DNA of 64,000 bases from Blastomyces gilchristii SLH14081. Taxonomy: Eukaryota > Ascomycota > Eurotiomycetes > Onygenales > Ajellomycetaceae. Shown here one piece after another: positions 32,650-44,768 of this stretch; position 1 is the stretch's first letter; each line of letters begins with the position of its first letter. The notes beneath the pieces are model-generated. The model searched no databases, was not told the DNA's origin, and saw only the letters and a list, made by a program, of their open reading frames with translations. Location of the stretch: positions 3,255,166 through 3,319,165 of the forward strand of contig NW_003101681.1 in the NCBI RefSeq assembly GCF_000003855.2, written 5' to 3'. The position numbers were made by a program, and so were the translations under genes.

Positions 32650-34480
32650 TCAGTGATTGCTTATATAATCAGAATTTGATAATAATTATTGATAATGCTC
32701 ATGAAACAACTAAATACATTCTTGTATAAGTTTATTCTTCACTTTCTCATGAAAACTACACTTCTCTGATATACTGTGATCAGAGGTATTAAACTGTCTG
32801 ATAATTTCATGTTTTACAATTATGAGTTTCTTGATTGTTTCTTCTTGTAATTGTTCTCAGTGATAGTGATAAATATCTTGACTTGAGTTGAACTTTCACT
32901 TCATTCTCACCTCTGTCAATGAAATTGTCAGAATATCATATATCATCAGTGTAACAGTTGAATATGTACTCTCAACAATTTTTCATAACTCTAGAATTGA
33001 TTTAGTGTATAAATTTGTCAGATTATCTTGAAGATAGCAGTCAAATTCAGTTTTATAAGCATGTAGTTTTACCTGATTTTCAGTTATAATCAATATATAC
33101 AAGTTCTGTTTCAAAGTTAGTATTATAGTTCTATGAAATATGAAGTGTTATCAAAGATCATTACTTACTAGAAAATTATATTTCACTGTCTTCATATCTT
33201 GAACATTTGCTCATTCAAATCTCTGATAGTTGGCATTGTAGTAGTCTCAGGCTAATTTAACATATGAGTCTTATTTCTCCTCTGTTCAATCTTGAGAAGT
33301 GTAGATATTAACTTAATGAGAGAAATCTAGTAGAGCTACTACAGTATAGTACTCTGCAAAAGATTGTTCAGTTTTACTGTAGTAATATGCCAGTTTATTC
33401 CTTGCAGTAATAATAGCCTGCACTATAGCATTATCTCAGACTGAATTTCTTTTTGAGTGATTCAACTGCTTCTTAAGATGAGTAAATAAACTGTTATACA
33501 CTCATCAGACTGACTGCAGCATTGATGTATAAGTGATTGAGACTGTCTTTATTATCTTATAAAACTGAAACAGTAAATCAATCACATATTTCAACTGAGT
33601 TTACTTCATATCAGAAAGTTTCAATATCTGAATCTTTTTCTGATTAGAGTGTTACACTCAATGATCAATCATCTGACATAATTGAAGAGTCTGAACAGTT
33701 ATCTTATATATTGAACTTCACTGTGTTCTAACATTCTGTATCATATTCAGTGATATAACTAATTTATTTATTTATTGAATATTATGAAATTGTTGTTATT
33801 ATTTAGAGGAGATACAAATCACATTAGCAATGTTTCAAATCTGTGATATTTAAATTATTAGTCAATCTATTCAAAATTAACAGTAGTATTATTAAAAAGC
33901 ATTATTAAAAAGCAATATTAAAAAGTGTTATTAAAAAATATTATCTTTTATAAAGTAGATATAAAAGTTACTGAAGTAATCACTTTCATCTTATTCTCAT
34001 CTCAAGAATCAGTCATCTCATTATTCTTCATCTCAATGTTAAGATTCTTTATCAGTGTTTGCATCACAAGTTGAATCACATGAGCAAGACAGAGAATATG
34101 ACCTTGTTTATCATTTCAGAAATGCAAAGCCAATTTTTGCTTCAAGCTCTTCATCATAGTATAGTTATTCACAGCATTATCAGTTGTAATTGTAAGAAGA
34201 CTGAGACTAATATCTCAATAGTCATTTTTAATCACAGTCATTAATATCTTCACTATATAATCCTCAGTATGACTACTGATCAATGAATTAAATTCAATTA
34301 ATGTCTCTTAATAAGTTCAGTTCTCATCAATGTAATAACATGTAACTCTTATAAATGCAAGATTATTTGTACTAGTTCATACATTCACTGTGAGAGACAC
34401 TCTTCAATGATTCTTCAACTCTGATTCTAGATATTGTATATTAACTTTATAGTGTGTCTTGAGATTGAACTGAAGACAGA
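32650..34480 (-). pseudogene. hAT transposase (degenerate)
   Basis: On the minus strand near 34190-34000 one reads TTDNAVNNYTMM and, further on, GHILCLAHVIQLVMQTLI. These are the conserved core of hAT transposases, with the catalytic-region aspartate of the TDNA motif present. Near 33440-33200 KLAYYYSKTEQSF and DYYNANYQRF follow as the usual C-terminal half. Stops (mostly TGA at expected Trp/Arg) interrupt it. The C-terminal dimerisation region near 32700-32950 is too mutated to assign, and no BED finger could be read upstream. This part is missing from the second hAT copy. Confidence 0.82.
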
Positions 34481-35636
34481 ATCAATGTGAAATATGAAGA
34501 TTTGAATTAAGTATTTGAAGAAGTGTTCAGAATTCGGGGTTTTTAATTGATTGAAGAGGAAGATTCAGAGATATACATATATAAAGTAATTGTTCATAAA
34601 AGTTATCAGATGAGAGTTATGAAATCAGAGTACTGATACATGATCATTTTCACATAATTTTCTTCAAATTAGAAAGTTAGTGTTATTAAAAATCATTATC
34701 TGATAGAGTAACTTATCAGCTCAGTAGTAATTTTCTGATTATTTTTCTTTTATTGTCTGTATTCTGATGACTTCAGATGTCAGAAAATTTCTTCAGAGCT
34801 ATGATTAGTTTATAATAAATGTTTCTGAATAAAGTTGCAGTGATTGTAACAGAGAGATGACTCTTCAGTAATCTGCAATACAACCTGTTGATAATTATTT
34901 CATAGATTATCTTAGTATTTATGTTGAGTTTTTCATAAATTTTGTGACCTGAAATCAGATGTGAAGAATGAAGTGATCATTTATCATGATTGAAAGAGAG
35001 TATTCTGTGTTGAATTGTAAACAATGTAGACTTTGTAATTCACAGTGATTTCTTGAAGAGTTTGTAAATCTTCAATAGAAGTAAAAGAAGTGAAAGAAGT
35101 GAATTCAGAAGATATAATAATAATTTGAGAAAGATAACAATTTATTTTCAATAACTGATCACTGATATGTATAAGAAGAATTAATATAAGAGAAAATAAT
35201 CTTATTTCTTAACTTAGTTATAATTTTAGTACTAACTCAGATTGAATATCATTAATATATAAAAGTAAACAAATAATCTTGATTAATCTCTGTCATATTT
35301 CTTGAAATATATTAATATTGTGAAAGAGAGTGTTATCAAATTGCATTATCAGATGATATTATTAAAAATATATTAATATTGTAAATATCAATGTTGAAAA
35401 AATGTTGATACTTATACATTATAGTGATTTATGAATCATGATAGTTAAATATATATATATATATATATTATTCCTGACTTGATTACAACTTGTACAATAA
35501 TTTTTGAAAACTCAAAATCAATTTTAATTATTAATAATTAAAAACTTAAACTTATAACTAACTAATATAAAAAGAAAAAAATCTACTTCTTCTCTTTCTT
35601 ATTCTTCTTATTATTCTCTATAATTCACTTCTTATT

Positions 35637-36420
35637 CTTCTTCTTCTTCTTCTTCTTCTTCTTCTTCTCCTTCTTATCTGAGGTGATAACCACCTCAAAA
35701 TCTCCCTCTGCTGTCTTCTCAGGAGAGGGTTCTCACTGCTCCCTCTCAGCCAGGTCAATCTGTGCCTCAAAATCCCGCATTTCCTGATCTGCTGCCTTGG
35801 ATTCCATTCCAGCAGTAAGCAGATTGACATGCTCAGAGAGCAGGGCTGTCTCCTCAATATTCTGAATCATGGAGTGCATTTGAGACCTGAACAAGGCCTC
35901 AATCCTCTCCTTCTCTGCCAGCTTCTGCTAATCAATTAGAGAACAGAAGTATTATCACAAATTATTATCTCTCAATAAATAAAAAACTTATCAGTTTTGA
36001 CTTCTTTGTCTCCTGCTTCAACACTTTCTCAATCTTCTTCTATTATCACTTATTTACAGCAATACTTTTCTTCTCTCTCTCTCTCTTTATCTTGAACTCA
36101 AATCATTCTCAGAACTTCTCCTGGTCTCATCACTGCTGTATAAGGCTCTTCACTGTCTTCTTCTTCAATCTCTCACAGGTGGTGTCATCTGTATTATTTC
36201 TATACTTAGTTCAGTCTAAATCTATCAGAAGTGTTACTTAAAATTGTTATCATTCTACTCTCTTATGAAGTCTCTTCAAGGCATTATAACATGCCTTGTA
36301 ATTGATCTTCTCTTGCTTAAACATCTTCTTCTTCTCTCTCTTCAATCTATGACAGTGCTCACGCGTCTTGATGGTCCGCAGGACTGCAGAATATTTGAAG
36401 AGAGATAACATAATTAGTTT
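35637..36420 (-). pseudogene. Accessory coiled-coil, lysine-rich ORF of the hAT element
   Basis: The minus-strand reading from about 36420 to 35637 runs basic (KTREHCHRLKREKKKMFKQE), through a helical stretch (IEALFRSQMHSMIQNIEE, then ADQEMRDFEAQIDLAERE), to an acidic part and a poly-lysine end (from a TTC microsatellite at 35637-35669). A few stops break it. The same reading exists in the second copy at about 60540-61270, so it belongs to the transposon. No domain is recognised. It could be the transposase N-terminal exon or a separate helper protein. The arginine-rich frame at 35618-35857 is its shadow. Confidence 0.5.
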
Positions 36421-36474
36421 CAGTGAGCATTGAAGAGGGGTGAAGACAGGAGAGATAGCCAGAAATAATATAAT

Positions 36475-36590
36475 AATGATGATGATGATAATAATAATAA
36501 TAATAGTGATAATAGTGATAATGATGATGATGATGATGATGTTAATAATAATAATAATAATGATAATGATGATGATGATGATGATAAAAG
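36475..36590. repeat. GAT/AAT microsatellite in the hAT element
   Basis: Mixed trinucleotide repeats of GAT, AAT and AGT. The matching stretch at 61360-61455 in the other hAT copy has a different unit order. Confidence 0.85.
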
Positions 36591-37682
36591 AGAGAGTGCA
36601 TTGAAATATATTACTAACTTATTAAATATAAAGAGACAAAGAAAATATTAATAGCTTTCAGAGATATACAGAAACAGCTACAGTGTTGTATAGCAACATT
36701 ATCTTCATTCAATACATGCAGTGTTGATATTCTTTGTATGCAGTTATCATATAATCTATATCAGAGATACATGCAGAAAACAGATCTTTATTACTAAAGA
36801 GAATGATTGCAGTGATTCTCTGTTTTTATATTATAAAGATAAGTTATTCTCATTTCTTTCTTCTCTCTTTTCTCTTCTTCTTTAACTCATTACTAAATTC
36901 AAGCTGATATGAAAACTATTAAAACACTTCTAGAAACCCTCAAATTGAAGAGTATAGACTAATCAAATTTTAAATGCAGAAGAATCAAATTATATTCAAT
37001 ATTACTAATTATTCATTCTCTCTTAATAAAATCACAGTTGTGTCTTCTTCTTCTCTTCTCAAATGAAACATGATCTGTGAAAAGTGAGTATCACACCAGG
37101 CTATAATGATCAACATGGCCCCAGCATACAGGGCTGCATACACACAGTGCATGCTGAACTGAGAGACTGTGTGAGTGTAAACTGATGCCAGCATCCCAGA
37201 AAGAGCTGTGCAGCGTGAGAAAGCTGCAACTCTCAGTCACATGCACAGAGAATAAATCATCACAGTAAGTGCATATGCATTGCATGAAAGTAACACTTTT
37301 TAATAACACTCAGTCTCTGATATCATGAAAATAGAGTCTCTTCATGAGATCTATTTTTACCAGAAGTCAGAGAATCTTATATTTCTCAAGATCATCTTCA
37401 CCTGCCTTGTTCATGAAATCAATGAAGAAAATCATTGATTTCAGCATTCTGCTCTTGATGTCATTCAAGTGACAGCAGAGTTCACTCTGACCACACTTTT
37501 TGAGTGTATATTTTCTAAATATTCACATTTATACAGATATATACTGATTATTTGTTAGATAATATTAAGATAATAACTTATCACAGCTGTGTTACTCTCA
37601 CTGTGAGAAATACACAGTTGATAATAAACATTGCAAAGACTCTGAGAAGTAAGTATTTTAAGAGTACTACAGTTCTATGATC
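36591..37682. other. hAT interior, right part, no gene assigned
   Basis: This is collinear with 61456-62560 in copy 2. Minus-strand open frames at 37009-37194 and 37091-37309 lie here and contain several cysteines, but the copy 2 counterpart does not preserve a frame convincingly. A first exon is possible, not shown. Confidence 0.4.
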
Positions 37683-37815
37683 TTGATTTTTTTTATTTTT
37701 ATTTTTTGTTTTTTTCTTTTTCTTTTCTTTTTTTTTTTTTTTTATTCATTCTGATTTTTTCTTGTTTTTGTTTTGTTTTTTGTTTTTTGTTTTTTTTTAT
37801 ATATTTTATATTTTT
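37683..37815. repeat. T-rich strand-asymmetric tract
   Basis: About 130 bp almost purely of T with scattered G, C or A (TTTTTGTTTTTT-like). The same tract is present at 62560-62705 in hAT copy 2, about 370 bp inside the right end in both. On the minus strand it is a long poly(A)-like run upstream of the transposon genes. Confidence 0.85.
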
Positions 37816-38197
37816 TTCATAATTAAAATTATATGAATTATGATCTGTGTTCAGAAAAGTAATGATATTTGATAACACTCTCTATTGAATTTTCAACAAA
37901 TGAGTGCTATGTTATGATATTATGTAAGTGAGAAGTGATTTCATGATCTCATTTGATGCCATTCTCAATAATGAGATCAGAATGAAAATGTGACTAAGAA
38001 TTCAAACATATTCTTTATCCAGGACTAGATTTTTATTTGAAAAGTGAATCTGAGATCTTTAACATTTGAAATAACATGATTTGAAATCAATGTGATGAAC
38101 ACAAACCATGACCAGGAGTAATGCTTTTAGGCAACGTGACAACTGTAAAGTTTGGTCCTGGTCTCAGACACGGTCACACGGTCAGTCTAGTTGTAAA

Positions 38198-39258
38198 GAC
38201 TGTCTCAAATTACACTAATAATCTGTTTACATAATATGTATGCCTCAGTTCTCTCAATATCATCAATAGTTAGTGACTGATTAAAGATCTCATCTCTAGT
38301 ATTACAATTAAGAAACGCTTCAAAATGCTGCTCTGTGAGACCTGCAAACTTGTAAAAGCTAAAAATAAGATCTCACAGATTTCTATAATAAGAGAAAATA
38401 CTTACAGTATTTGCCTGCACTTTGATATTACAGAAGACAGTAAATGCTTCAGTAATTTAGATAATTTTCTCTCTTCTCTACAAGACTACAAATATCTGCA
38501 TCTCATAGTGAATAATGTTACATGTCACAAGACTGTCTACTTCTTAAAGAACAATGATAAGCTGCTGAATATCATGGACTTTCATCTGAAACATCTTGAA
38601 AATTAAGATTTAGAGTGACTTATACATAGACTGACAGAGCTGTAGAAGTAAGCAGTCAGTAAATACAAGCAGTTCTTACAGAATTCAGTATAAAATAAAA
38701 ATTAACAGAGCTGTATACTCTGAATCAAGATAATGTGACAGAACACTTTATTCATACTATAATCTTAAAAGCTTATTCTATAATGATTCAAGCCGGTCTC
38801 TCTGCTATTATATAAGCAGAGGCTGTCTTTACAGTAATAACATATATTAATATAGCTCTTATAAGCATATCTCTATTTTCAGATACTGTTCAACTTAAGA
38901 GCAGAATCTCACTTACATTATATAAAGCTTAGAATGATAAGCTATATTCATATATTAAATACTTATAAGTGATAGAATCACTCATCTACATATTAAAAAA
39001 AGACTTATGCGGAGAATGCAGTAAGTTCATTAAACATAGTAAATAACTAATTCTAATCAGATACTACAGCAGAATGATATATAGAATATGAAATCTCTTA
39101 AAGAGTGAAGTTGTTATATTTCACAGTGTGAAATTCAATAAAAATATCACACTGATATATCTTATAGACTCTGCACTCAATAATTGTACTATATTTGAGA
39201 TTTCTTATATATCAGGTGCAATTAAATTCTCTGATAGAAATCAGTCAAAGACTGATTA
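38198..39258 (+). pseudogene. Ty1/copia pol fragment (pre-integrase and integrase core)
   Basis: The plus-strand open piece 38325-38606 begins LLCETCKLVKAKNK, the Cys-Cys end of a GAG-pre-integrase zinc site. HFDIT, the first catalytic aspartate of integrase, follows, then YLHLIVNNVT and VYFLKNNDKL. Further reading gives IQAGLSAII and AEAVFTVITYIN, the standard copia integrase tail, and SYISGAIKF at 39128-39258 shortly before the RT. The fragment stops at the family C LTR. It differs in sequence from the copia at 18200 and is a second copia family. Its 5' side is cut by the hAT. Confidence 0.8.
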
Positions 39259-39656
39259 TGTAAGAATAAGTACTCACAGGCGATTATTCAGGTGTTTGCA
39301 GCTTGGGGTGATATGTACTGATAGCTACTAGAAGTATTCACAGTAGACAGATAAATATAGAGATTAAATGTATAATAGTATTCAAGCTGAGTTATGAATA
39401 GTAGTCATGAAGTTCAGTATATATAGTTGTGTATAGTCAAGGCCTGCTAACTCTATTAATTATATAAGAGATAGAAATAGACATAAAGCATCTGTGAGAA
39501 GTGAAATTTCTTATATACTCTTTTCTCTCTAAGACTTCATCTGTGAAGTCTTTTACTAAGTGATTCTATAGAATCAGACTCAGCACTGCAGTGATACTCA
39601 TCAAAAACTCTTTATATCTATAAAAATCTCAATGAGGAAAAATGGCTTTGTTACTA
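39259..39656 (+). repeat. LTR of element family C (copy 2)
   Basis: It starts TGTAAGAATAAG and aligns over 398 bp with the minus-strand LTR at 1849-2248. It is followed by family C leader. The apparent ORF 39128-39331 runs from copia integrase into this LTR and is not a gene. Confidence 0.78.
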
Positions 39657-39672
39657 TGAAGAAAAAAGAGTC

Positions 39673-40179
39673 TAAACTGGCTGCCAGAACTATGAATTTC
39701 ACATTTGATCTCATTTGATCTGGTCTCATACATTCCTTGGCATGAATTCCACTGTGACTAATCTTTAAAAAAACATGCAGAGTGACTATATATCAGATCT
39801 CAAAATGAAATCATGACTTAGAAGAAATAAGAAAGGAAATCTATTTAATCTCATTTAGTCTCATTCTTAGAATAAAGTTACTAGTTTTAGACATTTTAAG
39901 GTTTTTTTAGACTATTTTTAATTTTTTAAAAAGTAACACTTTTTGATAACACTCAAATGAGATTTAAAGTCATTTAAAGCAATAAAAATAATTTAAATTG
40001 AGAAGTGAAAATCATGATCTCATTTGAAAAATGTGACAAGAGTAGACAGTAAGTCTCACTGAGACAGTATGAAACTACTATCTAATGTTAAAACTGTGTA
40101 ATGAGATCAGTTGAATTGATAATAAGATCATCAAATATTCTGGTTCTGATCTTAGACACAGTTACATGGTCAGACTCTA
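39673..40179. mobile_element. hAT-derived MITE, copy 3 (507 bp)
   Basis: The left end TAAACTGGCTG and the next ~90 bp match the left end of the full hAT at 32381 in the same orientation. The right end GGTCAGACTCTA has two extra bases. It splits family C leader that is continuous at 1780-1848 (reversed), which shows the insertion. The 8-bp flanks AAAGAGTC and TAACAATC match imperfectly. Confidence 0.82.
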
Positions 40180-40386
40180 TAACAATCTATCACTTAGTTT
40201 CTTATTTTATAAGATGCTTTAAGACCTGCAGATCTTTCTCTGACTGTCATACAGATTCATCTCACATCTTTCATATAGAAGAGTTTCAGTTGACTCTTAA
40301 TTATTTTCACAAGATTCTTTTATAATCATCATACTCTTTACTTCTTTGAAGAGAGGAATTAATAGTCATGAAGAGATTAAATATTA
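40180..40386 (+). other. Family C leader, continued
   Basis: TTAGTTTCTTATTTTATAAG and CTGCAGATCTTTCTCTGACT match, reversed, 1740-1815. It is interrupted at 40387 by gypsy B copy 2. Confidence 0.65.
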
Positions 40387-40391
40387 TAAGT

Positions 40392-40710
40392 TGTAGCGGC
40401 TGCGCCCGATCAATCATATAGACTACTCTGTTACATTCCACAGATTTCTACCGCTCTGATTCTCGGTCGCTGATCCTCAGCTGAAAACCTACAGAATTCC
40501 TATTCTTTCACCCCGAAGCTCCACCGTGTACAAAAACCGCTATTCTTCTGCCCTGAAGTTCCACCGCGTACACCACCACATATATGTATAAATATTCACT
40601 TCAATCACTGATTCTCACACTTTCTCTTTCTTTTCTTCTCTAACATTTTTCACTTTGTTATATAAGACCTATAAATATTATACTGATCTATTCAGTGTAG
40701 GTCTCTTACA
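40392..40710 (+). repeat. gypsy B copy 2, 5' LTR
   Basis: It begins TGTAGCGGCTGCGCCCGATC and ends GTCTCTTACA. It contains a ~45-bp tandem duplication (CTATTCTTTCACCCCGAAG / CTATTCTTCTGCCCTGAAG) and a TATAAATATT TATA box. It is the least mutated LTR of the family. Confidence 0.92.
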
Positions 40711-41479
40711 CTTGAAAAATGTTCATTGTCTTCTCACTAGAAATAATTATTCATTTGATAAGATATCTGAATGTGTAACAATGTGTAAGAAAGAGAAACA
40801 ATCAGTTAAAGCAGACACTGAGTTCTCAGATAGAAGCTTGCTTATCAGTTACTCTGATCTTATAATAAGATCTTATAAGTGAATATCAGTGAAAGATCTA
40901 AGAGTTCTGACATCTCAGATATATGAGATATTCATACAATTATACTTCTTCAGATTTCACAGATATTACATATTTAATAAATAATATAATTATATGTAAT
41001 GATAATATGAGAGAACTCTCAAACATAAACATAGAAGTAATATTACAGTGACTTTAAGTAATATTGAAATTACAACAGTAATAGATAGCTGATATACATA
41101 CAACTTAACAACTTTAATACAAGAAAATTCAATGATTAATTTAATAAGAAACTTATATAATTTCAACATTTACAGAATCAAATATAAAAGTGCTGAAAGC
41201 ATACTTAGAGACTTCTATATATTTCAATACTTCTGATCTCACTCTCTACTCATTATAAAGAATGAAAAGGCTCATGAAACTGAGTATGAATGAAGATTTC
41301 ATCAGTTCACTAATTAATCAAGATTAATATATCAATAAACAATTGAAGAATTGCATGAAATAGAAGTTTTCTTTATGAATAAAAGCATAGAAATCAGTAT
41401 TACAAATATCTGATAATATTATTAAATACCTTGATATTCTGTTCTGAGACACTGTTATATAATAGAAAGTATTAAATTA

Positions 41480-43762
41480 TTATTATTATTATTATTCTTC
41501 AATTATAGATGCATGTAGTCAGAGACTATGACATCTACCTGAGAACTTTTAGTTCTCAGGGTTTTTCCTATATCTGTAAAGTTAAATATTATACATTCAT
41601 CAATTTCAGATATGCAAAATCAGAAAATTCCAGCTCAGAATACAAAAACTGTTTACAAATTGCAGTGTTTTAAAATCTTCTGATACTTTGAAATCATTTG
41701 ACAATATCATGACAAAGGAAAAGAGAACACAGTCTTAAAGATAGACACATTAAATAGATAGATTGAAAGGAATTGAAAGGAAAAGATAAAGTAAAGAGAG
41801 ACTGTAATAAAACAAATTATTAAAAGATAGTATATAGCTATTTTAACAGACTATATCTGATCAATTTCCTCCTCTTCATATTCAGATATTTCTGAATTTA
41901 GTCATTTTCTTGTAGCTGCTTGAGTTTCTGATAGAAAGTCTATTAAGTATTTAATTCCTGTCTCAGCTGAGAATAAGAATCTCATATTTAATTGATTTAA
42001 ATCATACTTCTCTTTCAATCTGACTCTGAGACTATTGTATAATGCACAGTGTATTACAATATGCTCAGGATTCTTATTTGTATTGCAGAATGAGCATTCT
42101 ATTGAGTCAAATCTATCATCAAATGTTTGTATATAAGATTTGAAATAGCCATGTCCTAGTTTCAGCTGTATTATAGATGAGAATATTTTCTTTTTACATT
42201 TAATTGAACAAGATTTCCACTTGGGTTTTGTTTCAAATCTTGAATAATGTATACTCTTCTTTTGTTTCTGCCAGCTTTCATTTCACTTATCTAAACAAGA
42301 TTCTTTTATTTTTCTCCTTATAAAAGATCAGAACACAATTCTTTGAATAGATCTGCTTAATTCTGCACTCTTTTTTACAGCTGAATCAGCCAATTCATTC
42401 TCATGAATATTCATATGAGCAGGAACTCAGTGCAGATGAATTATCAGCTTTGATGTTCTTCTCTTTTGCAGTTCAAGATTCATTTGATCATTATAAATCT
42501 GACTATTTCTAAGTCTTTTTAATGCAGCTTGACTATCAGAGAATATCCATGTCTCTTTCATACTATTTTCTCTTTTATGAGATTTTATTTCAATGAGTTT
42601 GAAAGCTTTCACTATCACAAATAGTTCAGCATCAAAGACTTCAGATTCACAGCCTAGATTTCAGAAATCTGAGATAAAATTGATATTATCTTCAGTATAA
42701 GCAATGTCTGCGCCTATTCTATTCAAATTCTCATTTTTTGAGTCCTCTGAATAAATCAGAATAGAGTCTTTTATATTGATTGTAGAAATTCTCTTCAAAT
42801 GCTGTTCATATTCTTTCTCTTTAATAGTCCACTTATTTGTAAGTCTATAAGAGATTCAAGCTTTTCTCTCCAGAGAGATAACTTCTCATGATCAACTTTT
42901 TCAATATTTAAAGAAGAAAATTGATTTTTAATCAGAGAGCATAGTCTGTACAGTTGAGAAGACATTTTCTTTGAAGAATAATTTTCATTTCAATCAAGAA
43001 ATCTATTTCAATCCAGTTCATTTTCAGAGTTAATTGAAGGAAATGAAGAAGAGACTCTTTCTCTGATTATATAATTTGAGCTCATCTTTATAACTCTCAG
43101 AGCATAGTTCATACAGGTCTTTTCAAATCTAATAGCAGGAGGAGGAATTGAAGCTTCAATTTTCATTGCTTTAATAGAAGATGATTTGAATGCTCTCAGA
43201 ATTCTTCTCAAGACTCTGTTTTGCAGACTTTGAAAGAGTTCAGTGAAATTCCCTTGATTATTTCATCAAACTTGAACTTCATAATCAGCTACTCATGTAA
43301 TACAGGCTATATATAACTGTCTCATAGCCTGAAAGAATAGACCTCTCTCTGTATTTGATAGTCTGATTATGTTATTCAATAGTCTTTCTGCCTTGACAGT
43401 TCTTTGTTGAATATGATATTTAAAATTCAACTTGGAGTTTAATCATACTCCTAATCATTTGACATTTACACTGGATTTAATCTCTCTATTTAAAAGAGTT
43501 AGAGATAGTTCTTTCTCATTGAATCTAGGAAAGAAATGAATTAACTCAGTTTTATTCATATCAAATTGAATTTGATTGATATCTGCTCTAACAAAGATTT
43601 TCTTTGCAGCTTCTTCAATCACTTTCAAATTTTCTTTGATAGTTTTTGAGCTGTAGACTAGACCAATATCATTCACATAACTCGGAGATCGCACTATTCT
43701 CATATTTCTATTCTTGAATAGATATGCAGTGTATATTGCAAATAAAATGAGTGAGATTGGAG
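41480..43762 (-). mobile_element. 5'-truncated LINE, copy T (2.3 kb) nested in gypsy B
   Basis: It is flanked by a perfect 16-bp duplication AGAAAGTATTAAATTA (41464-41479, 43763-43778). The tail reads ATT repeats at the left, so the LINE lies on the minus strand. It covers only the last third of ORF2 and the 3' UTR, the usual result of incomplete target-primed reverse transcription. Confidence 0.95.
41850..43760 (-). pseudogene. LINE copy T ORF2 3' part (RT end, RNase H, zinc knuckle)
   Basis: This is the best preserved LINE coding sequence in the window. RT box: SYVNDIGLVYSSKT (43455-43703), Asn replacing the first Asp of the usual A/VDD. A conserved RT C-terminal segment lies at 43008-43211. 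RNase H at about 42650-42380 has DSEVFDAELFV and SDSQAALKRL (42427-42618), so key acidic residues survive. The terminal knuckle CSFCNTNKNPEHIVIHC (near 42030-42110) is a CX2CX8HX4C type found at the end of Tad-like ORF2. Stops are few and mostly TGA. Confidence 0.88.
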
Positions 43763-44474
43763 AGAAAGTATTAAATTAATTACAGAGTATTCAACAGAGA
43801 AACACTTCTCTTACAACATTTATTTCTAACTTTGACATCAAGATCTTAGAAGCAGGTGATTAATCTTGAGAGAATTAAATAAAGATTATTATGCTCAAGA
43901 AGATATTCACTTTCAAACTCTTACAGACTCTTATAAGTATAAACAAAGACCTGACTTATAAAGGCTTCTGCACACAGCTCTGAACATTGAATAATTATCT
44001 TATCAAGCTCAAGAGTATACAGAACAGTGATAGAAGATATTACACTTATATATCTGTACTAAGAAATAACTCAGTCACTTATACACCTGTATCAAGAAAC
44101 AGTAACAATGATACAGATGCTATGAACTGAGTAGACTTGAATATCTATATATAAGCAACAGTTCTCATTATCTGAACAGGCTTTTAAGTCTCTGAAATTA
44201 CTTCTGAAGAAGTCACTGGTTAATGTTAATAAGAAGTGTATATCAACTGTAACTGATCAGAGTATATTGCTTTCAACTGTTAATTGATCTCTATATCTCC
44301 TCACTTAAAGAATGAATCAGTGTCTGTCTGTGTCAACCATGTTATATTATAGAAGAATTTGAAAGATAACTATAAGAATATCTCAATGAAACAGGGAAAA
44401 GATTAGCTCCTGTTCAAATTCACAAGCAGAAGCTTGAAGAGATCAGATAATAATAATTTATAGAGAAAATAACA

Positions 44475-44768
44475 ATGAATGTCATTCTTATATCTACTGT
44501 AATAGATAATATGTATAATATGAAAGCTATAATAGACAGCAGTCTATGGCATTATACAATGATTAAGTCTTTAATTATAAGATATTATAATCTTCAGTGT
44601 ATTCTCTTATCAAGATCTCAACTTCTTACAGAATTTGATGATTTAAAAGACATTTACACTTGTTATATGATGAAACTAAACATAAATGTTGAAGAATATC
44701 AATATAAAGATGCCTATGTATACAAAGTTAATAATCTTGACTATGATCTTATGCTAGAACTTGTCTGA
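44475..44768 (+). pseudogene. gypsy B protease
   Basis: A stop-free piece of 97 codons with AIIDSSLWHYTMI near residues 17-29. This aligns with the ALIDSG-type active site of gypsy aspartic proteases; the catalytic Asp is present but the following SG is SS. It sits directly upstream of RT in the same element. It is fused in the original polyprotein, so the Met start is not real. Confidence 0.72.

Larger units (their letters stand above)
32381..38189 (-). mobile_element. Full-length hAT DNA transposon, copy 1 (5.8 kb)
   Basis: The ends TAGACTGGCCG and CGGTCAGTCTA are inverted repeats (one mismatch). The flanking 8-bp duplication GTTGTAAA is perfect (32373-32380, 38190-38197), the hAT hallmark. 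The minus strand encodes a hAT transposase in the left third. The left ~90 bp and right ~40 bp are shared with the MITEs. The termini keep GG/CC and CpG, while the interior is mutated. Confidence 0.93.
40711..44400 (+). pseudogene. gypsy B copy 2 leader and gag region, split by a LINE
   Basis: Sequence after the 5' LTR (40711-41463) and after the nested LINE (43779-44400) forms the gag part. It is too mutated to read a capsid or CCHC motif. The start of the leader, CTTGAAAAATGTTCATT, recurs reversed at 63230-63250 in gypsy B copy 3, confirming family identity. Confidence 0.6.

Noticed and set aside
35618..35857. Arginine-rich 79-codon ORF
   Set aside because: It is a frame-shifted shadow of the lysine-rich accessory ORF through the TTC repeat.
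36475..36590. CRISPR-like array
   Set aside because: These are simple trinucleotide repeats without spacers, in a eukaryotic transposon.
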